Source of the DNA: Chlorops oryzae
Lineage: Eukaryota > Arthropoda > Insecta > Diptera > Chloropidae
Length of the DNA stretch: 64,000 bases
Direction of reading: 5' to 3'
NCBI GenBank assembly: GCA_020466095.1
Contig: CM035806.1
Coordinates: forward strand, 68,685,283 to 68,749,282
The notes under the pieces were generated by a model. That model searched no databases and was not told where the DNA came from. It saw only the letters and a program-made list of their open reading frames with translations. The position numbers were made by a program, and so were the translations under genes. Shown here piece by piece: positions 56,600 to 64,000 of the stretch. Within the stretch, counting starts at the first letter, position 1. Each line of letters starts with the position of its first letter.

Positions 56600-59047
56600 T
56601 ATAAAATTTTTATTCGCACAAGCATATTTTGAAGGCTTTCAAAGATACAAATTTATAGCACTATGGTTAGCTCGCAAGTCATAATTCCGTTAGATTCAAA
56701 CCGTTCGATTGAACATTGGGTATATCTCTACACATCTGCAGCAAAAGAGCAAACGATAAAAAAGAAATCATTTTGGATTCTTCGCAAGAACTCTAACAGC
56801 ACCCGAACAACGAGCGCAATGAAGTGCAAAACAAAAATTGTATCCCCAAAGCAAAATCGGCCGGCCACAAAAGTGTAATAAATAATTCTTCGATGTTAAA
56901 ATAATTGATTATTTAATATATTTTTCTCCACCAATCCATATTTAATCACACATAATACAAAACAAAAGAAAGGAGAAAATAAAATGGCTGTTTCGTCCTG
57001 TATGGCCAAAGGAATCAGGCATCCTCCGCCACTCGAAAAGTCGTGCTTTATGTGCTTTGTAAGTGAAAGTTCTTTGATTATTTGTAACCTTTTCACTTTG
57101 AACCTTCCTCATTTTTTACCTTCCCTTTTTACTTTCTTTGTTTTTTCCCACTTTTTATTTAATAATATTTAGCCCTTTAGTCATTTAACCGTTTAACCAA
57201 TCGAGCAACCAATCTACCAAATCAAGCGTACATTTCAAGCCAATGCCGAAATCAGCCCTCGATAAAGGCACTCGCTCTCAACGCTCTCATCGCTCATCGC
57301 TCGTCGCTCATCCGCTTCCTAGAATTCACTGAGCCACACACGTATGTGATTATTTACGCTTGATGTGTGCTTTGTTTGCACAAAAAGGATAGAGGAAAAA
57401 ATAACAAAAATAACACAATACCTATATAAAAATATAAAAACAAAAAAAATAAATAAGCAAAAGAAAGCGTGTGTTGGAATACCTTCAAAAGGAAAGTGTA
57501 AAGATGATTAAGGGTCCCTTTAGTGCGTAAGACGATTTATTTCGTTTTTGACTCACTTCCTTCGGTCTTCACGAATTGCGCGCGCGCTCGTTATTTATTG
57601 TATCGCATAAAGGACAACGGGTATTTCACCTTTTTTATTTGCTTTTATTTTATTTTGTTTATTTCATTTTTTCTTCCTTTTTTACCCCGCGATATGCTTT
57701 TCTTGTGCAGACATATTATTTAAAGGTTGCGGCTTCACCAATAAAACCATTGTGCAATGAACTGTACCGACAATCAATCTATTTTTATATATCCACTGCT
57801 TAATCGCATGTTTGTTATTTATTTATTTATTTTTTTTTTCAATGTACCAAGATTTTTTTTTTTTGTTTGGGTCGCGTTTTCATAGAAAACAAACAAAAAA
57901 AAAAAAGAAAGAGAAGATAACAGCATTGACGTTTATTTTAGCCACGTGCATTGCAACTTTCTCTCTTCTTGATCATCCGCAACAATGGCCTGGGAGGCAC
58001 TCGTATGGTCCAAGTTTAACGTGGCTTGAGCCGGAAACTACGCAGTTAATGTTCTTCTATCTTGAATCCATTGAAATCTCTTTTTACTCGCACATATTCT
58101 TGGAATTCTCACACAATTCTCAGCCCACTCTTCACAACACTCAAAACTTATTTTCTTTTCGAATACTGAGAGGGATAAATGTCCTTAAATTAGTCACACA
58201 AAAAAGGAGACAAGTAACATGCGCGAGGATTTCAGAAGGTACATTTACGGTAACCTCATCAAAATTTTTAATACCTATCTCTCTTCGCTTCCCACCTCCT
58301 CCCATATGCTCAGCATCCCTTTAAAAGCTTAATAAGTGTATGAAAAAATGGCCACTTTAATTGCTTGCATCCGTGTCGAATAAATCAAATGATGCAGACA
58401 TAAATTACGCGAAAATTCTTGTCAGCTTTTGTACTATAAGCTCTAAGTATACATATGTATATGTACGTAGAATGCTTTCGGGCGCCAGAGCATGAAATTC
58501 ACATTCACTGACTCATTGAGTCATAAAGTTAATAATTAGAAATAAATACAAAAGAAAATTGCTAATGACCGGAAACGAGAGAGCGAGAGAGATGGCGAGA
58601 GAGAGTGAGAACAGGACGGAGAAGGGACAAAGAAAAACTAACAAAAAAGAAAAACAAAGAAAGGTGCGATGAAGAGCAAGCGGTAAGGAAAAAATTACTT
58701 GGCAAATGGCTTGGCGCAAATGAGCTGAAATTAGAAAACTCAGACACAGACACATAGACGCAATTGTTTAAGCGTGGGGCAGCGGCGGTAGTTGGCCAAA
58801 TGGGTCAGCGCGTAATAAAAAGAAATGAGATACGGAAAGTACGAAAAGAGTAGAAGGACTGATATAATGCAATCAAAATTTGGTCACGTTCCCTCACTGA
58901 TGCGCTTGCTCTTTTTTTATCGCTCGGTCGTTACTATAACTGGCTGTGACTTTCAAAAGCGTCATTTATCAAAGGTGCCGGAGTACCTTTTAAATAGTAT
59001 TTTCTTCCGTGAAGAAATTTTTTGACACTTTATCTCTGGCGCTTAGT

Positions 59048-59105
<58 letters not shown>

Positions 59106-60437
59106 TTCCCTCTCTGTCTATCTATTTTTCCACATCATTTCTTCAGTTTTAGTTGTTTTCTTACAATTAGAGAAGCGAAGTCTTTTAGGATGTACTTATT
59201 CCGGAAAGAATTTGAGAATGAATATCTGAAAAAAAATATTTCAATTTTGAATTGAACCGAAATTGAATTATCAAAAAAATTTAAGATGTTATCGATTCAT
59301 TTGAAATTGCATCGCATAAGATTTGAAATAACGCTTGAGGGGAAGCTGAATTGGGTCAATACCAAATTCAAGTAAAAATTTAATAGGACGGAAGGTGTTA
59401 TTTTTCAGGTTTGATCCTCCTCTTAATTGAATCGGTCGTTCCAAAAACCTCATAAAAAAACCTTAATTTCGTATTTGAGTAGTTTGAGTAGAAATTAATA
59501 TATGTTATCGTATAATCTTTTTAACAGAAATAATGAAAAAACCCGAAAAATTGTTCATGACTTATGTTGTTTAAGCAAAACCTGCAGTTAGTGGTATAAA
59601 ATTTAACCACAAAAATGGAAAATCTTATATCTATTTGTGCGTATTATGAAAAATAACACTTAAAAGAAAACTTATTAACATTTTACATGTTTTAGTTTGT
59701 CATATTTTAATATATTTGAGGCACATGGTCATATTCTCTATCATTGATTCATCTGGATTATTTTCAATATTTGCAGTTGGCCAGCTAAAAGTGTTGTTAT
59801 GAAATGGCATATGCTTTATGTTGGGCTTCGCGTGAATTTAATTTTGTTGCACACCAGCCGGCTGGATTTGATGGATTTGCAATGAACGTCTTTGACGCAG
59901 CATTATTGGAAGAAGAAGAAATGTATCAGCTTACGTTATTTTTACTCAGAATACGCATCTACTTCTAAGGAACCATTTTCAGCAAAAAGAGCATGTTTGA
60001 AAAAAAATGTGAACTATGAGCTTTTTGAAATGAAATTTTTTGAAATTTTCAAAATAAAGCACAATGGTTAACTATACCATAACAAATGCATCCTTTTTTA
60101 TGAATCGATATGTCAGGAAAGCCAAACAATTAAAAAGGCAACATTGTGAAAAAAGCAATGAAATCTAACTATGTAGTTTCAAAGACGAAGCGCTTGTTCA
60201 TCGAGAAGAAAACATTGTTCATCACGCAAATTGGTGCATTGGGGTCGGGCTGACACCCCAGAGTACAACGGTAATAGCCGATAGTCCAAGTTGGCTCTAG
60301 ATTGCAAAATATTCACCATTTTCGGCCACCTTTAGCACTATCGAATTTTAAATGGTATCTTTTCAATTATAATGGCTACAGGCATTATTCTCACATTAAT
60401 TTATTGTAGATACACATATAATACAATTGCAGTCTAA
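56600..60437. other. Non-coding, low complexity
   Basis: No supported gene. Includes A/T runs, a CT microsatellite (59052-59101), CGCTC(A/T)-type short repeats (57260-57310) and a GAGA-rich patch (58576-58605). The 170-codon open frame at 57812-58324 has no domain I recognise. Confidence 0.45.
59052..59101. repeat. (CT)n microsatellite
   Basis: About 25 uninterrupted CT units. Confidence 0.95.
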
Positions 60438-61151
60438 AACAAGTAAGGGTGTTATAGTCAGGCGAGCCTGACAATAGTATACCCGACACAGACACACATC
60501 TTCAAATAATTTTTAATATCAGGAGTTGTTTAAGGCCATAGGGGCCCCATATACCGCATTTTTTTAAATTTCTTTGTGCAAACCGCCCCTTTGCCACGCC
60601 CACTTTTCCAATTTTTCGGAATTCTAATCAGAGGCTTAAATATACGCGCAAATTCTAAGTTTCATTGAAATATTTGGAAAAAGTCAGATTTTGGGGCAGT
60701 TTTCGGATTTTTGTGACAGACCCTAGTACTGGAGGTACCCTTAATAATGAACCGATCCAGAAAATTTTTGGGCAGAATGTTTATGGTTACAAAGGAAGTA
60801 TAAGTGCCCATAGGCGTTTCGGGAGTAGGAGACAATTTTCGAAGAACGCCCTTCTGCCACGCCCATTTTTCTGATTTTTGTAAATCACATTAATTGGCCT
60901 AAAATATGTTCAAATGCCAAATTTCATCAAAATATCTTGAAAAACTCCGATTTTAGAGCAGTTTTTGTGATTTTCGTAACAGACCCTAGTACTGGAGGTA
61001 CCCCTAAAAATGGTCCGATCGGGTCCATTCTCGAACTTAGTCTTACCCATGTCCCCGTGAGCACGCATACCAAATTTTGTCATGATAGCTCAACTTCTTC
61101 GATAAGATAACTGTATACAGACAGACGGACAGACGGACAGACAGACAGACG
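60438..61151 (-). mobile_element. Family A DINE-like element, copy A14 (5' truncated)
   Basis: AACAAGTAAGGGTG and the full 3' hairpin at the left, full body with two CCTAGTACTGGAGGTACCC boxes, ending inside the GACA/GACG microsatellite at about 61151. The whole 5' block is missing. Confidence 0.88.
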
Positions 61152-61824
61152 CAAATGCAACATCTAAGGCCATTTTTGGCAAAAATTTCATTTGTCACCA
61201 CAAAAGTATGCTTTACAAAATTTTACAGAAATCAAACGAAATCAGGAACACTTAGGGCCAATATTACCAAGCATATTTAAAAAATTTTTAAAATTAAAAT
61301 TAAAATTTTTTAAAAATAAATTTCATTTTCAATATCGTATGTTTTTAAGCATTGAATATACGGCAGCACCGTCTACTTCCAGGGCTGTGAGTACATTTGA
61401 CAGCTGATTAGATCGTTATTTTTAAAAAGGGATTCTATAAAGAGCCATTCTAACGATTGTTTCGTACTCCTAATTGCTGCGCTGTGACGCCAAAGCTTTT
61501 AGTCCTGTCTATCGTATTGTGGTATTTCGAAAACTGCATTTTTTTGAAAATGATTTCTTTGAATTTTTCCAAACAGCTGGTTTTTGAAAATCGAGCTCAA
61601 ATTTTATGTCATATTTAAACGCAGTGCCGAGGTGATTTAAAATATTTTTAAAAATTGGAATGGTAAAAACCAAAAGCGGATTTTTATTTTAAAAAATTTT
61701 TAAATATGCTTGGTAATATTGGCCCTTAATTTTAAGATTTTAACATTTGAATATTTCGACTTTAATATAATTTATAGCATACATTTAGGGTAATGTTATT
61801 AAATTCGTAAAATTGCAACAAAAA
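61152..61824. other. AT-rich non-coding with a long-range inverted pair
   Basis: GGGCCAATATTACCAAGCAT (61256) and ATGCTTGGTAATATTGGCCC (61706-61725) are inverted copies, followed inward by TTTAAAAA-rich arms. This suggests a MITE of about 470 bp (61256-61725) with ends GGGCCAATATTACC. Confidence 0.55.
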
Positions 61825-62000
61825 CAAGTAAGGGTGTTATAGTCAGGCGAGCCTGACAATAGAATACCCGACACATACACACATGTTCAAATATTTTTAA
61901 TATCAAGAGGTGTTTAAGACCATAAGGGGCCCCATATACCGACTTTTGATAGATTTCTTTATGAAAACTGCCCCTTTGCCACGCCCACTTTTCCAATTTT
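61825..62000 (-). mobile_element. Family A DINE-like element, copy A15 (3' 176 bp only)
   Basis: CAAGTAAGGGTG and hairpin through to CACGCCCACTTTTCCAATTT, then cut by the start of family B copy B3. Confidence 0.87.
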
Positions 62001-62093
62001 TTATACCCAGCGTAAGCGGGGTATATTGGTTTTGTGCGAATCTTGTAACAGGGAGAACTAAGCTCCGGAGATATAGACATATATATATAGAAA
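62001..62093 (+). mobile_element. Family B DINE-like element, copy B3, 5' part
   Basis: TTATACCCAGCGTAAGCGGG then GTATATTGG; the family B hairpin. It continues to ATATATATATAGAAA, where copy A16 interrupts it. The element resumes at 63004 with TGATCAGGATC. Confidence 0.85.
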
Positions 62094-63003
62094 CAAGTTA
62101 GGGTGTTATAGTCAGGCGAGCCTGACAATAGAATACCCGACACATACACACATGTTCAAATATTTTTAATATCAAGAGGTGTTTAAGACCATAAGGGGCC
62201 CCATATACCGACTTTTGTTATATTTCTTTATGAAAACTGCCCCTCTGCCACGCCCACTTTTCCAATTTTTTGGAATTCTAATCGAAGGCTTAGATATACC
62301 CTCAAATCCTAAGTTTCATTGAAATATTTGGAAAAAGTCCGATTTTGAGGCAGTTTTGAGATTTTTGTGACAGACCCTAGTACTGGAGGTACCCTTAATA
62401 ATGGACCGATCTAGGAAATTTTTTGGGAGAATGTTTATGGCTACAAAAGAAGCATAAGTGCCAACTTTCGTTCAAGTCCCATTTGAAGTTCGGGTGTAGG
62501 GGACAATTTTCGAAAAACGCCTTTCTGCCACGCCCACTTTTAAAATTTTTGGAAATCGTATTACTTGCCTTGAAACATGTTCAAATATCAAATTTCATCA
62601 AAATATGTTGAAAAACTTCGAGTTTAGAGCAGTTTTTGTGATTTTCGTAACAGACCCTAGTACTGGAGGTACCCCTAAAAATGGTCCAATCGGGTCCATT
62701 CTCGAACTTGTTCTTACTCATGTCCCTGTGAGCACGCATACCAAATTTTGTCAAGATAGATCAACTCCTTCGATAAGATAACTGTATACAAACAGACGGA
62801 CAGACGGACAGACGGACAGACGGACAGACGGACGGACGGACAGACGGACAGACGGACAGACGGACGGACATGTCTAAATCGAATCTCCTGGTGACGCTGA
62901 TCATTTCTATATACATTTTGTATGGTCTATCTCGACTGGTTCTGGGTGTTACACACAACCACACAAACGCAATATACCCTCGACACAGAGTGTGTCGGGT
63001 ATA
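62094..63003 (-). mobile_element. Family A DINE-like element, copy A16, nested in B3
   Basis: A complete 910 bp copy: CAAGTTAGGGTG (one change), hairpin, body, GACA/GACG tract (62794-62868), GTGTGTCGGGTATAA. It inserted between AGAAA and TGATCAGG of B3 without an evident duplication beyond a base. Confidence 0.9.
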
Positions 63004-63975
63004 ATGATCAGGATCAAAAACTGAATCGATTTAGACATGTCCGTCTGTCCGTCTGTCCGTCTGTCCGTCCGTCCGTCTGTCCGTCTGTCCGTCCGTCCGT
63101 GGTCGGATCTCCTCCGAAACGGCTGGACCAATCAAGTCGAAATTTGGCACACAGGTATATCGGGATCCGAGTATGATCCTAAGTAAAAATGGGAGACATC
63201 CGCCCACTGCCACGCCCACAAATTAATATAATGTGTTTTCAATAAAATGCTTGTAACTTGCGAACTACTCAAAACATTCCATTGATATTTGGTGTACTAG
63301 TAAATTACGAAAAGGGACATATCCTGGAAAAAAATGGACGCCGCCCTCCGTGAGCCACGCCCACTAATAAGCCCACAAATAAGGGCTTATCGTAACTTGT
63401 GAAGTAAAAGGCGTAGAAGCTTCAAATTTGCAACATAGGTTGAGCAAGGCGAATGAAAGGTGTAGGAAAAAAATTTATATGGCCCGCCCACTGCCACGCC
63501 CACAAATAGAGATTTTTCGTAACTTCCGAATTAATAGGCATAGAAGCTTCAAATTCGCAACATAGGTTCACCAAGGCGAATGAAAGGTGTAGGAACAAAA
63601 ATTTATGTAGCCCGCCCACTGCCACGCCCACAAATGGAGAATTTTCGTAACTTCCGAAGTAAAAGGCATAGAAGCTTCAAATTCGCAACATAGGTTCACC
63701 AAAGCGAATGAAAGGTGTAGGAAAAAATTTTTTGTGGCCCGCCCACTGCCACGCCCACAAATGAAGATTTTTCGTAACTTCCGAAGTAAAAGGCGTAGAA
63801 GCTTCAAATTCGCAACATAGGTTCACCAAGGCGAATGAAAGGTGTACGGAAATAATTTTTTTTGCCCTCCCACTGCCACGCCCACAAATGGAGAAGCAAA
63901 ACATAGTGCGCTCATAATGTCGGGGCGCTGGGTATTTCAAAGTCGGGCTTGACAGACTTTAGCTTTCTTACTTGT
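63004..63975 (+). mobile_element. Family B DINE-like element, copy B3, main part
   Basis: TGATCAGGATCAAAAACTG, then TTAGACATGTCCGTC, GTCC/GTCT tract (63040-63100), GGTCGGATCTCCTCCGAAAC, a body with CACGCCCAC boxes, a 127 bp tandem block, GCTGGGTATTTCAAAGTCGG, the hairpin AAAGTC...GACTTT (63939-63960), and the terminus CTTACTTG (63967-63974). Confidence 0.88.
63355..63895 (+). repeat. 127 bp tandem repeat inside B3, about four units
   Basis: GCCCGCCCACTGCCACGCCC recurs (last copy with one change) at 63482, 63610, 63737 and 63864 (spacing 128, 127, 127). Each unit holds AAGCTTCAAATTCGCAACAT and GGCGAATGAAAGGTGTA. A partial, diverged unit precedes at about 63355. Confidence 0.88.
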
Positions 63976-63987
63976 TTTAAACTATAA

Positions 63988-64000
63988 TTATACCCGACAC
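63988..64000 (+). mobile_element. Family A DINE-like element, copy A17 (start only)
   Basis: TTATACCCGACAC, the first bases of a family A copy, cut by the window edge. Confidence 0.65.

Noticed and set aside
57812..58324. 170-codon open frame
   Set aside because: Starts in T-rich and A-rich low complexity and shows no domain.

Overview
This 64 kb window is AT-rich, repeat-dominated DNA from an animal genome. It is most likely a brachyceran (higher) fly. The evidence is a Himar1-like mariner, DINE/INE-1-like (Helentron-related) short interspersed elements with a GTCT/GTCC microsatellite core, an mdg3/blastopia-like LTR retrotransposon, LINE remnants, and long CT and GT microsatellites. I assign no species. 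I found no convincing host protein-coding exon; almost all long open frames are transposon remnants or low-complexity shadows.

Layout. 1-8.3 kb: a pogo-like MITE (518-1055), then a complete but dead LTR retrotransposon (2283-7319, minus strand, ATTG target duplication), then a second TA-flanked MITE (7609-8260). 8.3-31 kb: nine copies (A1-A9) of a DINE-like family here called A, with one remnant of a related family B at 28.4-29.1 kb, a tRNA-derived SINE-like unit at 21.7 kb and a CCCTGCAG-ended element at 23.7 kb. 31-36 kb: microsatellites and a cluster of tRNA-like modules, partly inside CCCTGCAG-ended elements. 36-39.7 kb: one family A copy broken by three later insertions, one of them a hAT-like MITE that itself carries a smaller MITE. 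39.8-45.3 kb: a jockey-type LINE ORF1 of nearly 500 open codons, a separate LINE reverse transcriptase interrupted or capped by a family A copy, and the 3' end of a family B copy. 46.6-53.5 kb: more CCCTGCAG-ended elements and a 1,294 bp Himar1-like mariner (47880-49173) with a frameshifted start and a lost catalytic aspartate. 54.5-56.6 kb: one family A element nested precisely inside another, which fixes the element's ends. 60.4-64 kb: a stack of family A and B elements nested or abutted, with a 127 bp internal tandem repeat in B.

How the parts relate. Families A and B have different sequences but the same plan: a TATACCC hairpin at the 5' end, a GTCY microsatellite, AT-rich body with CACGCCCAC boxes, a subterminal GGGTAT inverted copy, a short hairpin, and the same last bases, CTTACTTG, followed by T. 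This matches the plan known for Drosophila DINE-1/HINE elements and suggests both were mobilised by the same or related Helentron machinery. No Rep/helicase gene is present here, so that machinery must be elsewhere. No element in the window looks able to move by itself.
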